From NCBI GenBank assembly GCA_022113835.1, contig JAILWY010000026.1, positions 4,236,001-4,300,000 of the forward strand: a stretch of 64,000 nt of DNA, given 5' to 3'. The stretch comes from Atopsyche davidsoni (Eukaryota > Arthropoda > Insecta > Trichoptera > Hydrobiosidae). Each line of letters starts with the position of its first letter. Position 1 is the stretch's first letter. This document shows positions 11,124 to 25,650 of this stretch, piece after piece. The translations under genes were made by a program, and so were the position numbers. The notes below the pieces were generated by a model, which was given only the letters and a program-made list of their open reading frames with translations, ran no database searches and was not told the origin of the DNA.

Positions 11124-12493
11124 CATAACACTTGGTAAAGCAGAACTCTTAGTGCTGCACAATATCTTTACACCATCTCTAAGTGACGACTAACGAGAAC
11201 TAATGACCGCAATCTCATATGTAAACTTAAAAGTTGTTGTTATTATAGCTGTTTTATCTAATATTGTGACATGGGGAGTTCACAGTTTGTTATATTTGAG
11301 AGATAGAACACTCAGCAAGTAACAAAAAATATATACGTTCAATCACAATTGGCTGAAATTATAAAAAAATATTCAATTTACTTTTATCGAAAATGGGTAA
11401 CAAACGCAAATTGAAATGTTAATAAACTCTCTACTTTGTTGCTTTGAAAATAATAAACTATTTATTAAGCTTATTTATATGTATATGCATTATTAAAGTT
11501 GCTATCATTAAAATTTGTCAAATAAGATAATTCGTGTATTTTCAAAATTTCAATGTCAGTCTGTTAATGCCAAATAATGTATTTTAATATATTTTTTTGC
11601 TGGTTATTCTAAAAGTTTGCCATCTATTGATAGTCAATATAACTTTTTCGATATTCAACAACTCCACGTAATATTATCTCTGTACTGAAGAATAAAAACA
11701 TAAAATTTCGTAATTTAATAGAAACTTATACTGTTATTACATTACCAACTTATCGCAAACAATCACAAGCTGGCGTCTTCGTTCGAGTTTTGCAAACACT
11801 AGGTGATAATAAATATATTTGGTGTAATATCTAATTGAATGAAAAAAATACACATTACACACATGTGAAAAAATATGATTTATAAAACAAACAATCATTC
11901 CAAAAAGAAATATAAATTCAGTTATCGGAAACAAAATAACAAAATTTTACTATATTAACAATAATAAAAATATATAATTTTCATAAATCAACATTTATGA
12001 AAAAATATAGATTTTTCTGTCCAGAAAATAATAATATTTTTAAATATTTAATTTAAACGTTAAAGTTAGTATTTTATAAATAATTTATCTAATATCAGTA
12101 TTCGGGAAAATAAAAATATTTATAATCATATATTTCATACTGATCTAAATAGCTCTCGTTCAAATGAATCAATTAATTAAGTTCAGCAGTCAAACCTATT
12201 TATTTCTTTTTAAGTTAATTAATAAAACAAAATACAGTGTGATACAAAAAAGTTTTTATCAAAAAAAATAACAAATAAGGACAACAAACTCGGTAACAAA
12301 CTTTGATCCCGTAAAAGTGTGGACAGAATCGGTTGACTTTGATAAATTGGGAGTTTAGATTAAAATGTGAGACAGAGTCACAGACTGGATATTTTTCGTT
12401 TCACGTGATAAAGGTCAAAGTTTTATCAGACCTTCTTATGCCTAAAAAAAATACACAAGCACATAATTTACCAATGGGTTTGTTCACAATTCA
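11124..12493. other. AT-rich spacer between SDR copies C and D
   Basis: No coding exon is recognised. An AATAAA on the minus strand (plus-strand TTTATT at 12199..12204) about 290 nt past the copy D stop may be its poly(A) signal. Confidence 0.5.
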
Positions 12494-15400
12494 CTAGCCG
12501 TCGTACACTTTTGACCCAATAACTTGAAGCACAATATCTTGAACCTGCAATCAAATTAGTTCAATTCTTATTAATATAATGGGAATTCAATTATTTGTAT
12601 TGGTTATGAAACTTCCATGGCAGAACAAAAAAATTAGGTATGTAAAAAAATAGTCTTTCTACTTTAGTATATTAGCGATGGAATTTTTGTGAAAATTATA
12701 AACGATTATTGATGTATTATTTATTTCAACCAATGCTTTATTTTTTTTCATATATAATCGTATGATTCACATGAGGATTTACAAACCTGGACTCTGGGTT
12801 TGGTACTGAGAACGTACAGTATCGCATCTCGCACATCTTCCACATCTAACAATGGGAAAGTCTCTCCGAAGTTATTCGTAAACATTTCTGTACGCGTTCC
12901 TCCAGGGCTGACACACTAAAATTACAACATACAATTGTAAAATCATGTTTTTAAAAAAATTAAAAAAGTATCTTACCACATTATAGAGGTCTGGCACCTG
13001 ACTTATAACATTAAATATAATCAACTTTTAATTTTAGGAACATAGTTTTAATTGTAAATATATAAAATGTCTGGTATGGAAAAGTAGGATAATGTGGAAT
13101 ATATATGGCTTTACAATATAATTTCAAGATACTCACTGAAACTTTAATGTTACTATTGAGTTGTTGTAGTTCGACTCTCAGTGCTTCTGTAAGGACGCAT
13201 ATCGCGTGCTTTGACGCGCTGTACATCCCCAGAGGGCTAGAATATTGCGGAACGTAATGACCCAAAACGCTGAAATAAAGAAAGTTTCGTTATTTATACA
13301 AACAATAATGTAAATACTTAAGTTTAAAAATACTTATTTCGTTCTTCGCTCCGAGCTCTCCTATGAAACAAGCATTTTTTTATTGTATTTATAACGGGGC
13401 AACTTCGTGCTGAAAAAAAATAGTATGGAACTCACAGGGGGTTTCCACTGTTTCTGTCTGAATGTTAACTTAGTATTGTTTAAACTAAGTAAGCTGAAAC
13501 TTATGCGTATTTTATTATTACAAACATACTCGCCAGATTAATTATGTTAAAAATAGGATTCATGCTTGGATTTAAAATGTTAACTAGAAGTTGTAGCTAA
13601 GTACGATGCTCCAAAATAAATACAGTTTTTTTTTGGTTTTTCTGAGTACCAACTGTACATTACTCAATTACTATATAATTTTAGATTGTTTTTTTTTTAA
13701 TTGATAGGTATAAAAAATAAGTATTTGATATTTCGAAGTACAGAACTAGTTAACCTTCATCTTAAGAACCAAAACAAAAATACCAGGTTCATTATTCGAG
13801 TAATCATTACCATATCTGTGTAGTTCTATGTTTTTAGCTATGGAAGAAGTTGATTTTAAATACGAACATGCGATAACATTAACTAAAAAAAATATTCTTC
13901 TATAAATAATCGGCATGAGGAGTTTTAAACGATTTTTATTTTTAAATTCACATAGTTTAAATAACAACATTGAACACTTTAAAATAGATAGGAATGTTAT
14001 AACCTCAATGTGCTATTTCTCATTTTTGTCGCATAGATCTCAATTTAGATTATTTTACTGTTCAGAAAAATGTCACTATAACTATTTATAATTTTTCTTT
14101 GTGTGGCCAAGTATAAGTAATATTTTCATTATTATGTTACTCTGAAACACTTTTGCAATTATAGTCCAGAAATAATGATTCCGATATATTTAAAAAAAAA
14201 ACACATTTTCATATCGTATGGCCACTTACAGTCAATATTTAAGTATATTTCCATGCAGCTGCACCCATTTGCTTAGTATCTCAAATTTCATGTTAACTTG
14301 TTAATATTTAATAAATACCTGCTGATGTGTATAATTTGTCCATCGTCCCCTCGATGTCGCATCGTCTTCAGAGCTTCTCTGGTGCAGATGGAGAGTCCCA
14401 TGATGTTAGTATTGAGGATTGATTTCCATTCTTCAGTACTTCCCGCTGCAACGACGAAGCAATATTAATCATCAAAAATAGGCACTTTCATTTTTAAAAA
14501 AATTAATTACCACTCAAACCATCTGTAACATAAAAAACCGCAGGTACTACAAATTTGAATTAAATAAAGATAAAAACAATAGTGTCAACCATAATTTATA
14601 ATATAATATATACATATAAGGCAGATAGAATATATTCAGAACCACGCAAATATCAAAATTATTTGGTTATATCATTTATTACCCTCAAGGCATTTTGTAT
14701 TTACTTTCGTTACATAATGTATAAGCTATATTTGCTTACATCAATAAGAGCATTAAATGATTTCAAGATCCTAGTAACTACCTAGAATAAATTGATATTA
14801 TTATTGTATACCTATACAATGGTAATTTATTTCTGAGAATTCAGGTGAAATTGAGGAATGGTGAAAAGGAAAGGTCTTTTAATGGAATTGCGTCTTCTAT
14901 ATGAAAATAAAAGAGCAATAAGATAAATCTAGAAAAAAATATAAATGAGTTGATATTTTGATTCCATCTTCATGAAATATACTTGTAAATTTTTTTTTCG
15001 ATATCTTTGAGAGAGATACATGTTTATTATGAAATGAATAATATAAATTTAAATTCTATTAAAAAAATATATATGCTTTTTCAGAGAAAATTCTTGTTGT
15101 TACTAAATTATGAAAAAATGTACATACGTACCGGGTAGATAGAAAAGAAAAGAAAAATATTATATGAGAATTGTATTACAACACTAAATGAAGCTGATAT
15201 TGACTTTATACATTTTTAAATTATGAAGTATTACAGAATAAAAATATATTAACATTGTGTTTTTCATACTTTTTAGTCGTTATAAAGAATGCCCTCAGAT
15301 TAAATCAGATAAAATGTAGTTTGTCTAATTTACAGACGAAGTTTCAGTAATTAAAATATAAATTACCTAATTTCAGAACCAATCAATAAATACATGAATT

Positions 15401-17213
15401 CGATAAGAACCGTCTAAAATGGAAAAAAGAATAATTATGTAAAAAAACTCAGGTTGATAATGTTTGATTGGTTGTTTAAAAATTCATGAGATATGTTCAC
15501 AAGAAAAGAATCTTAATTCTATTAAAGTCGTCTTTCAGACTCACAAAATGGCTACTAAAGTAAGAAAATCAAGTAACGGACTTGAAATTAATTTATTCCT
15601 AACTGCGCCTCTTCGTAAACTAAGTTACCTACCCTCGCGGCTTAGCTTTGAACAAAAATAACTTTTCAGTGTCTTAACAGAAAGAAAATACTGTCGTAAA
15701 AATTGATACTAGTTAGTAAAATAGTGTTTTTTAACAAAATTTATCTCGCGTCTATCTGACATTAATTTGAATTTAATTAGTGTTCAAATAAACACAAATA
15801 AATATATAGACACTTGGTTTTATCACAGAACTGGTTTTATTAAATGTAGGATTATGTATGAGTCAAATAGATTTTTTAATTTATATGTAAGTGTTTAAAA
15901 TCTGTTTGTTTTCCAATCATAATATTTTGATACTTTTACACTTAAATAGAACATTACAAAACAGGATTTAATGCTATTGCAATGATAGATAGATTTTATA
16001 GAATAAACACTTGTAGAATCGGTTTTATTTTATTTCCAAAGAAACAGGCTTATATATAGCCATAAAAATATTTTTATATTTTAAAAACATAAATAGTCAT
16101 TTCCAAAAATTCTATGAAAATATAGATTATTAGTCAAATCTACAAATAAAGGTTTAGGTCAAAAGTAATGTTTATTTGATGCAGTTAAAATTATAACGAC
16201 TTCATCGAGAAAAAAACAAATTTAACTGAAGTTTTTTTTTTTTAAATCCACTACTTACTTGCAAGATGGCATATGGGTGACACTCCAGCATTGTTGATCA
16301 GAACGTCCACTCCTCCCAGGTTGTTCTCCACCCAGGAGAACGCTGCAACAATCTCTTCTTCGCTTGACAGGTCACACTTGACTGCATGCACATCTAGCTT
16401 TTCCTTAGCAGCCCACTCCTAATTTTAAAAACACAATTCTACAGATTTTTGGTATGAGACACAATATTTTTATAAATCTTACTTTTGGTTGATTTTCAAT
16501 TGAAACTTGACATAAAAATTCATAACCAAAATTCTCATGTAAAGAAAACACTGAAATGAATGAACTCAATGCTGATATTGTTTATTTCTTTATCTTAATA
16601 AATCGCTTTATATCTCAATATAATTTGTTGAAAATGAAACACAATTAACAGAAGTACATGGTTTAATTGTAATGAAGTCAACTAGATTGGCTATTACGTA
16701 AAGTGTGAGCCGCTTAAATATTTTCTAACAGATCTTAAAAATGCAGCAGCGAATTTAACTTTAACTAAGAATTTTTATCGGTGTATATTTTACCTCAAAT
16801 ATAACAAAAGTGAGACATTAGTATCTGTTTACTTGTATTTTACAAAATCGTTTTCTTATTGAAAATGTATTTATGCTTATATACAAATATATTGTAAGTA
16901 TACGTTTTGTTCTTTAAATGTATAATTATAGTAATTACACGTTTGGGCGTATTTTTTTATGTTATGCCTACAAAAAAAAAAACGCCATGGGCTAGCTTCC
17001 CGTTCAATCGTCGGTGTGTTAAAGCAATTAAAATGGTTATTTCCACAAACAAAATTTCAAGGTTGAGATTGAATGGCATACTTTGATCATTTCGGCTCTC
17101 CTCGCAACTCCCACGACAATGACTCCTTTTTCAGCCAGGGACCTGGCTATTTCCTTCCCGATGCCCGCACTGGCTCCAGTCACCACGGCCACCTTGCCCA
17201 CCCATTTCTCCAT
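12494..17213 (-). CDS. SDR copy D: complete NADP-dependent short-chain dehydrogenase
   Basis: Six coding exons: 17082..17213, 16259..16418, 14319..14445, 13137..13269, 12787..12915, 12494..12544. Joined length is 243 aa. Exons 1-4 have exactly the lengths of copy B (132, 160, 127, 133 nt) and all five introns sit at the same phases (0, 1, 2, 0, 0). Motifs: TGASAGIG 12-19, Arg pair 38-39, NNAG 86-89, Asn111, Ser140, Tyr156-Lys160 in MYSASKHA, then CVSPGG. The C-terminus is VQDIVLQVIGSKVYDG. All catalytic residues are present, so an active soluble oxidoreductase is expected; the substrate is unknown. The start is set at the Met aligned with copies A and B; an in-frame Met at 17276 would add 21 residues. 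It is more divergent from A and B than they are from each other, so it is the older branch. Confidence 0.93.
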
Positions 17214-17289
17214 GCTGGAGTACTTAGAAATACCTTCGAAAGAACTGACAAATCGGGGCTTCGCAGCCAAACACACTGACGCGTGACCG

Positions 17290-20200
17290 GTCTGAGGCGA
17301 CAGCTTCCACTAAACCGGAGACTCAAGAGGCTTTGAACACTAGTTTTTATTTTATTTCACAATCAAGGTTCTTAACCCGTAAGCTCGCGCGTGGGTCTTA
17401 TCTGCCCGGTTGATTTGTTTAATACCGTCATTATTTTGTTTCAATCACTTGTTTCAAATGAAATATTATTTTATGGGTTGTGGATATTTTTATTATAAAG
17501 TTTTGATAATACTTTCATATCAAGTCGCAAAAGCAAATTGATATTTTACAGCAGATATCTTCTCTGCATATTAAACCCATGTGACGTTCCGTAGCGTAAT
17601 ACGGTGCTGTTTTTACGGTATCGCATTTGATGCACGTACCACGCATTAAGAAACACTGCCTCGTTCCTCTCGGTAATAAGCCGTTTCACCTTTCAGGGTC
17701 ACATTTAAGCAAATGGTTAATGGTTACGTCAGTAGATGAGATCAAAATGTAGTGTAAACGTAGATATTTCAGTAGAGTGGGTTCGTTTGTGTACTTCATT
17801 TTTTGGTAACAGCTACAAGTTATCACGTCAAAAATAAATCTGTTTTAACTGTTTTCACTAAAGATTGGTTTTGTACTATAAGTCTTTTTTGATAACCTTT
17901 TTTTCTCTTCAGCATTCATTAATACTTTTCATAGATATTACGAAGAATATATTTTACAAAAAAATATGATAGTCAATATGCTAAAAAATTCTGAAATCCT
18001 TCAGACCTTTTGGTTATAATAATAAAAAAAAATTGTAATAAGCACAATTGCCTTTAAATGTTATTTTTACACAAATTAAATAGCCTTTACAGAAAATTCA
18101 ATTTTACAAAAGTATGTGTACACATAGCTAAGCACATTCATTTTTTTCAATTTTTTTAGATAATTTTGTTTTGATATCTGAATTTCTAAAAGTTTTCATG
18201 TAAATATTTTTGAATTTTAACTTGTTATTCTACAAAAAGACATTTTTTTAAACATAAGCTCTAATATAAAATAAGCATTGATGTATCTAACATAAAAATC
18301 AATTGAATTAATTTTCTTATCGACAACATCGCACATAAGAGACAACTTGTTTTTGAAATAAATTCAGATTTTTCCGTTTCTCATAACTCAGTCCTAAAAT
18401 AATAGCATACAAAATAAATATAAAATATTCTAGTGGAAAGAAAAGTTTAACAGGGCTTAGTGGAAATCGATTCAAATAAATTCTTATTCAGGGAGAAATG
18501 CCTGAATCGCGCCTTCTCCTCGTTCCTCTTTTATTACTTGTCATAAGTTATTCCTAATAACACCCTTACCGTAACACGAATATAAGGGTGAAACAAGCCT
18601 TTCAACCCTTTATACATGCAAAAACAGATTTAGCCTGTAATATTAAAAGTAAATCGATAACTGATAAAAGGTGTCGCTTCCTCTTTTAAATAGTTATTTC
18701 ATATTATTTTATAACTCAATCAATTTTATTGTCATTAAAGTAAAAATTCCTGGTTTTTATATGGTTAGTACCTTCTGAAAATAAGTCTAAAAAAAAAGTA
18801 TCGGTGATACATTTTTCAAGTGAAGAAAAATACAATTCTTACTATTTAAGATAAATTCTCCTTCTAGTATCTATTTCCCAACTTATGCCTTTATGATGTA
18901 GTTTTTTTTAGCTTAAAGTTTCCTTTAGTTTGTTATGAACACAAGCAAGTTGGTGATGTTTATCCGGTAACTTTGACGGATCGCAAAAATATGAACATAA
19001 GGTTAAAAAGACCACTGAACTTTTCAATTTTTAATTACTATAAAACTATAACATCAGCTCAATGATCCACCCTGAATTTTCATCAAGAAAAGCTTTCACA
19101 TGTAACAGAAACGAAATAATTACTTAAACCAATACGTGTGACCTCTTGGTTCTATTATTTCAGGTCCAAGGAAAACTGAGGTGGGGTGGCGGAAACGCCT
19201 TAACTCCTCCACCCTATCCCGGGCAAACCTTCCATAAGATTAACACGGACTAGCAATAGCTTTGGATTTTTACTATTCTTGCACAATTTGTGAGATTAAA
19301 TTTATCAAAAGTAGCTTCTCAAAGCTGAGTTATCACAATAATTTTGGGTCAGATTACAAATATGCCATATCACAGCCAAAAACGTTGCGATTTGTCTGAA
19401 CTTAAAATAAGTGGAATCTAAAGTAATATATATAATTTATTCAATAAATGAAATTTTATTTTTCATATACAAAAAAAAACCGGAATCCAATTCAAGATTT
19501 AAACAAATCACGTATTATATATATAATATGTTATTTAATGAATTTATGATGTTACGTTTCACATGTATGTTTTTTATGCAACAACGTGACTTGCGAATCA
19601 TTGCGGTGAAGAGAGAATTGATTTATGCCATATTATGAATGCTGAAGTGTTGTTCGTTCTACTTCGCTCCCTGGGGGAGGTATCAGGTGACAATCATCTC
19701 CAATAATCACCGAAACACGAGAAGCTCTGGGGCTCCGCTGTAGTGTATTGTTATGCATGCCGTGACGTCACGGTAAACATTAACTTTACCAAGCAGTTCA
19801 TGTCAGGGGTAGTTTATTATTTACACGCCAAGGGTGTCAAATTAGAAACTTGGAACCAGCCTTGGTAACGGTAGTTTTTTTATATATTTTTTTTATATTA
19901 TACATATCTATTTGATTAAACCAAATCTGCTGACCTAGAATTACATAAGTTTATATTTACAAATTTCCGCTGACCTTGATCTGATTAAAGCAGGGCGTCG
20001 CATAACAAGTACTCTAGATACAGTGTGAATATTTTTTCATGTGGCTGTGCATTCATTGACATGTGTGAAAATAAAGATATTTATTTATTATATCATATCA
20101 ATCTTTTTTTTTCAGGGCAAAAAAGATGAACCTCCTTTTTTTTTGACTCACTTTAGACTTTTATATCGTAAAGTCTTAATAGTATTCCTCAAACGACAAA

Positions 20201-23200
20201 AAAATCAATTTGGAGTATCTCAAATTCAACTTGGAAATCGATTGCATTCAAAAACAATTTTTAAAAAAGGTATTTCTTCGTATTTATTTAACAATTTCCA
20301 AACACTTAGCGACATATCAGTGTTTTACAACTGATTGATGTAATCGATACGACAAGTTATTTCGCTTTATTTAAAGGTCGCTCGGAAATGAGATCATAGC
20401 GTAATATGACCACTATATACACTGTTTATCTATTTAACAAGATGTGTGTATTAAGCTTCCTTATCACTTTGCAGCAAAAACACAATTTGATATAAGCAAA
20501 CAAACAAGTTTCTTATACACTATTTAGTCAAATAAGACATTTGATTAAATGTATTTCATATTATGCCATACGCTGTGACATGAAGAAGAACAACCGTGAA
20601 AATACATTGGTGCTCGTGAAACAGTTAAAGTATGTTATTTTGATCACATAAAAAGCAAAGCTTCATACGATTTTATTTAAACCATTTTATTAAGTATTTT
20701 TTTCAACTTAGACAAAGCTGTTAACTCATTTTTCCACTTTAAAATATATCTTTCTAACGCGTCCATTCACGAAAAGCCAAGGTACGTTGTAAATTTAAAT
20801 TAAATTTAGTTCTATAACTTTGTTTAACTAAGCACACTTTATAAATTAACATAAAAAATTATCCTGTTTTTGGAAAAAAAATATCAATTAGTAAAACGTT
20901 AATTTGTAAAGTATTGTTTGAAAAAATAATAATGGAAGAATTTTGTTTATAAAATTCATCTACTTAAATAGAAAGTTAACAAATCAACAAGTGTGAGTTC
21001 TTATATCATTAGTGAGTAGAAATTAAATAGTAAAATAATCATTGAAATAATCAAAAAATCATATGTTTACAGATTTTATCTATAATTTATAAAACCATCA
21101 ACTAACATATTTCTCAGATTATAAGTATTTTCCATAGTTATGCATATTTTATCGACGAATATAAATTATTTTAAATTAATCTTTCATTCGAAACTTTATA
21201 AAATATTATACATTAATATATGTTAAACTAAATGTTTACAAATTATTGTATTCTTCAGGTAGATTTATATATTTTAATAATATTTGTGAGGGATATAACA
21301 GTCAAAAAACAAAGATATCTTACAAGTCACCGGCCTATTAAAATTTACTCATACATTTTTAACGCTAACAAAACAACAAAAGGCTTAAAAGTTTAAGAGT
21401 TTAGACCCTCAGTCAGGGAGAAAAGTCAATGAAGCTTTAATGAAGGCGCAATGAACTGCCAGGAGAAACTTCAAGGAAACTCCCAGGAATTTAAGTAAGA
21501 AAAGAAATAAAATGCATAGAGTAAAAGTCCTAGCGAGCCTCACCTCGTAGAGAAAATTTTAAGCACCGCGTCCGAGAAAAACAAGAAACGGGAAAACCTA
21601 AAAGCCCCTGAAAATTCCGCCTCCCTTTCTACACATATTGCTGCCTGCAAAGTGGAAGATGCAGCACTTTTTTTTTTCTAATTGTAAGCAAAAACGTTAC
21701 GCTATCTAAGCTTATCCATACCGTGAAATTACAAATAAAACATACTTTACTTGTCTAATAATTTCGAGTGTTTGTATAATATAATTTTTGAAAGCTTTCT
21801 CATTTTCCATCCGTTGCGCAAATGCATTTATGTAATGATTTTTTTTAGCAAGAACATTTAATAGCTAGTTTAATGACGTGCTTTTAGCTATGCCTATTGA
21901 TATCCCAAAATTTATATATTTTTCATTTATGATAATATACATCAAATTATTTCGTTTCTTTGTGTTATTAGTAGCAGGAAAGATAAATATTTTGATTTCT
22001 CTAACTTTTAAGATCGCAGTTACCTGTTAACTATCAGGCAATATCAGACTATAACCGGTGCGCAGCCTTCGTAATGCCGTAGAACCTTAAGCGGAGGGGA
22101 GGATCTAACGGCGCTTTCAGTAGAAATAAGGCCTTAGCTATCTAGCTCTACTACCTTCTGCGCAAATTCTCTACGGTATCTGTTCTCAGTTAATATGCTT
22201 CGTGTTTGCGGGTTTATTTAAATAAAACTTATTAGATTCCGCAGGTTATTTTACTGTTTATTCTCTCAACTAGTTACGATTATCTACATATTTTAAAATA
22301 ATATAAGACATAGCGAACACCGTGTAGTAAACGTGTGGGTTATGTTAGATTTAAAACAATGAATCAAAGGCTGTATTAATAGCATGAAATACAGAAATAT
22401 TTTATTCTAAAAGCTTGAATATTTTACTCCAATTATCTAAAACAATAAAACCGCTATAACAATTAAATTTTGATTCATTGTTTTCACCCCGCATCGCGAT
22501 TGTTCGAAACGGAAGAACTTGCTAATATTATCCTATTGAGAAGTTTCCAAATTATACCTACCCGCACTGGAGTCGGGGTGGCTTGCCTATAGCCCCTGGC
22601 CTGTATGTATATTTGCAATATAACCCACCCTGGCAGAAGGATCTCTGAAGAGTCGCTCTCGGGCAAGGGTTTTACTTTATGCTTATTCGAGACTTTCGTC
22701 TTTATCTTAGTCTTTATTGGAATCCGTAAGAATTGAAAATTACCTTCTCCCTGCGAAAGTATTTGCTCCAAGGTTGAAAAAACTTTTTGTTTACTTGGTT
22801 ATAAAATATTTTTTCAGCGTATTTTAATTTTGTTTATCTCTGAATTCTAACGAGGAAATCTAGTACTCGGTGGACTAAAAGCTGCTGAGAGATTTCATTT
22901 ATATATTAAAGTTTTCATTGTTAAAATACTTCCTTAAGGCAGAACACAGTAACGGGTAATTGTTATCTTAGAAAGCACTGGTGTTCTACTTAAGTTTAAT
23001 TAGTAGAAAATTAACTACTTTGAAAGAAGGTAAACCAGATGCCTACAATGCCGAGTCTTATGACTGATGTTCTTTAAAACGTCATATGGCTAAAGCTGCT
23101 GGATGCTTTGCACATACTTGAAGTCTCTAATAAATGCTGTTAGCGCTGGATTTTAATCCTTTCTTAAAGTAAATGGCGAATAAGTCATGCTTAGCTTCTT

Positions 23201-24190
23201 CGCTATAAGTTCATAGTGAAGTCTACCTTCTCTATGCAATCACTATATATTTGCTTCGTTCTCCTTTTGACGACCGTTGTTAGCTAGATCGTTATATGTT
23301 ACAAAATATAAACACGTTTCTTTTTCGTTTTCGGAGCAAACAAAAGGTTTTTTTTTAATTTGTGTTTTCAATTTCATAGAATCAAAGCTAAACTAAAAAT
23401 GTTGTGAGGTTTCAAAAACAAGTTTGTTTCAAAAAAGGTTTCTCAATATTATATTAGTGTTCTGATAATACCACAGACAAAAAAAAATTAACTCTGCAGC
23501 CAATTAACCCAAAACTGTAAATTTTTCGATTTTCCGTTTTGAATATGATAAATCAAATAACTCAACACCATTTTTTAAACATTCAACACGAATACTCGGT
23601 ATTATGTTTCAAAGATTTATACGACCTCAGCAATTTTCTTTTATATTTTTCTAGATTTTAAAAATCAATATTGAAGTCTGCCAATGCAAATGTCAGTTGA
23701 TTAAAGCAAATGTCCTCTGTCGAGAGCTTTTGAGGCTCTCGGGGACTCCGAGGATTGGTTACAAAGCTTTTCGTTGACAATACATTTATATATTCTGCCG
23801 GCGTCTACTATTTATCTTTTGTAAATACAAAACGAACCAAAAGGACAAGCAACATATTAAATATACACATTCGATGAGTTCTGAGAAATTTTGATATGAT
23901 ATATAAGTTTTCTTGTCTATTACTTTATATATATAACGTAATATACAAAGAAAATTATAGAAGTAATAATTATTAAACTTACTACAATTAACTTTGTAGT
24001 AACGATTAGAAATTTATTAAAAATTATATTTTTATCGTGTCATAGAAATCAAAAACGAGTTAATTATAATGTTTATAAGTAATTAATGATAAATATTAAG
24101 CTCATGACGATCTTTCATTTATTCATTTCATATTTATTACTTATATTTTTAGTTGTATTATGAACATGAAAGGTTGTCAGAAACTTCATT
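17290..24190. other. 6.9-kb AT-rich stretch without recognised genes
   Basis: Open frames here are short and have AT-driven composition. A pyrimidine tract plus AG near 19155..19171 precedes a GC-richer stretch, but the frame behind it closes within 30 codons. Short GC-richer patches near 21.4-21.65, 22.05-22.16 and 22.5-22.7 kb hold no motif I know. It could be spacer or a long intron. Confidence 0.5.
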
Positions 24191-24193
24191 GTA

Positions 24194-24950
24194 AAGGTGT
24201 CCCAAAATTAACGCAAGATTTGAATTTGTCGCCATTTTCGCAGTAAACTTTTAAGAACACTTAAAAAAAACTATTTGATAGTTGACAGTTTAAGGTTAGT
24301 AAAAATGGAGCGTTACACGATAGAACACCGTGTCTTCATTATTGAACAATATTTCAAAAATAATGAAAGCTTGTCAGCCGCAGTTCGAAAATTTCATTCA
24401 AAATATGGTCGGATTAGTATTTTAACATCGTCAACTGTGAAGAGATTAATTAAAAAATTCAGGGAGACTGGATTCGTTGGAGACGCTAAACACACTGGTC
24501 GTCCAAAAACAAGCCGTTCAAATGTCAATATCGAAGCAGTGCGTAAGAGTGTCGGTGACAATCCAGGAACCTCAATTCGAGGTCGTGGACAAGAATTGCA
24601 AATTTCAAGAAGCTCTCTACAGCGTATACTTACTGAAGATCTGTTTCCATGCTTACAAAATTCAATTAACACAAGAACTGAAGCCTAATGACCATGCACA
24701 GCGAAGAGAGACGAAGTTAAAACACTATTCCGACCATATTTTGTATGAAATTTTCGAACTGCGGCTCCCAAGCTTTCATTATTTTTGAAATATTGTTCAA
24801 TAATGAAGACACGCTGTTATATCGTGTAACGCTCCATTTTTACTAACCTTAAACTGTCAACTATCAAATTATTTTTTTTTAAGTGTTCCCAAAACTTGAC
24901 TGCAAAAATGACGACAAATTCAAATCTTGCGTTAATTTTAGGACTTCCTA
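24194..24950 (+). mobile_element. Tc1/mariner-related foldback remnant
   Basis: Left arm (about 24194..24432) and right arm (about 24710..24950) are inverted copies of each other, nearly 240 bp each, roughly 90 percent alike by eye. Each arm carries the element's end (CCCAAAATTAACGCAAG and its inverse), a leader, and the first about 40 codons of the transposase. The centre is the continuing N-terminal coding region. The catalytic two thirds are gone. TA dinucleotides flank both ends, as expected for Tc1/mariner insertion. A transcript through it would fold into a long hairpin. Confidence 0.8.
24305..24709 (+). pseudogene. N-terminal fragment of a mariner-like transposase
   Basis: The frame opens MERYTIEHRVFIIEQYF and continues SSTVKRLIKKFRETG and HTGRPKTSR, a double helix-turn-helix DNA-binding region of a Tc1/mariner-related transposase family common in insects. 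Near 24640 the frame shifts by one base; the family sequence resumes as HAYKIQLTQELKPNDHAQRR up to 24709. There the inverted copy of the 5' end begins. None of the DDE/D catalytic residues is present, so the fragment is dead as an enzyme. Confidence 0.75.
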
Positions 24951-25292
24951 TAAAATAATTTCAATATATATTTGTATATTTGAGAATATTTTTGCTTATA
25001 AAATTAAATATTTTATTTATTTTTCCTTTGATTAATTCTAAGGTAGAATCTATCCGTTGGCACATATATTTTCATTACCATCGCGTTTTCACATTAACAC
25101 TTTTACAGATTACCACCGCGGCACATGAGCCCTCGCCCCCCTCGCCCCCGCCAGCAGAACTACCAGGCTAATCAATCACAGGGGCGCATTAGCTCTGACG
25201 TCACACCCCACGTGTGCATCCCCATGAACACATATACCACCCGTGTGCCCCGCAATATAGGACAACCGCTCGAATAATACACAAAATACATA
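24951..25292. other. Spacer with a short GC-rich patch
   Basis: 25115..25260 is C-rich (CCCTCGCCCCCCTCGCCCCC) and unlike its surroundings. No gene or motif is recognised. Confidence 0.4.
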
Positions 25293-25325
25293 CAGTAATA
25301 CCCCGCTTTACGCGACCCTAAATTC
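25293..25325 (+). repeat. Extra pogo-type terminal sequence
   Basis: CAGTAATACCCCGCTTTACG preceded by TA is the same terminus as the MITE beginning at 25651. It has no right end of its own before that MITE, so it is either the true left end of a longer element ending at 26007 or a solo end. Confidence 0.6.
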
Positions 25326-25650
25326 ACACGCACACCTCAGCTGTTGTAATATCGTCATGTAAACAAATTTAAATGATATAATTACAAATATATCGTATCC
25401 CCAAAATACTTCGTATCAATCAAATGCAGACAGACATTGTAGTACCTCGCCGTGTCATTCGTGCACGTCATACAGAAGAGACATGCACTACAATATTTTT
25501 ATTAAATATAACATATATGTATAAAAAGCGCCAGTCTTTAGAGTATTTAAAGCGTATTCAAGTTTGTACTATTAAATGCACAGCAGATCCTCAATTGGAG
25601 AAAGATACAAAAATATATTGAAGATCTAAAATTTAAGACTTATCTAATTA

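Noticed and set aside
19155..19260. Acceptor-like site followed by a GC-richer stretch, possible last exon
   Set aside because: The frame closes within 30 codons and matches nothing; the patch is itself partly self-complementary.
20041..20334. 97-residue plus-strand frame in the 17-24 kb desert
   Set aside because: AT-driven composition (Phe, Lys, Ile, Asn) and no motif; expected by chance in such DNA.
22484..22771. 95-residue minus-strand frame
   Set aside because: Somewhat balanced composition but no family recognised and no splice context; could be an old repeat.
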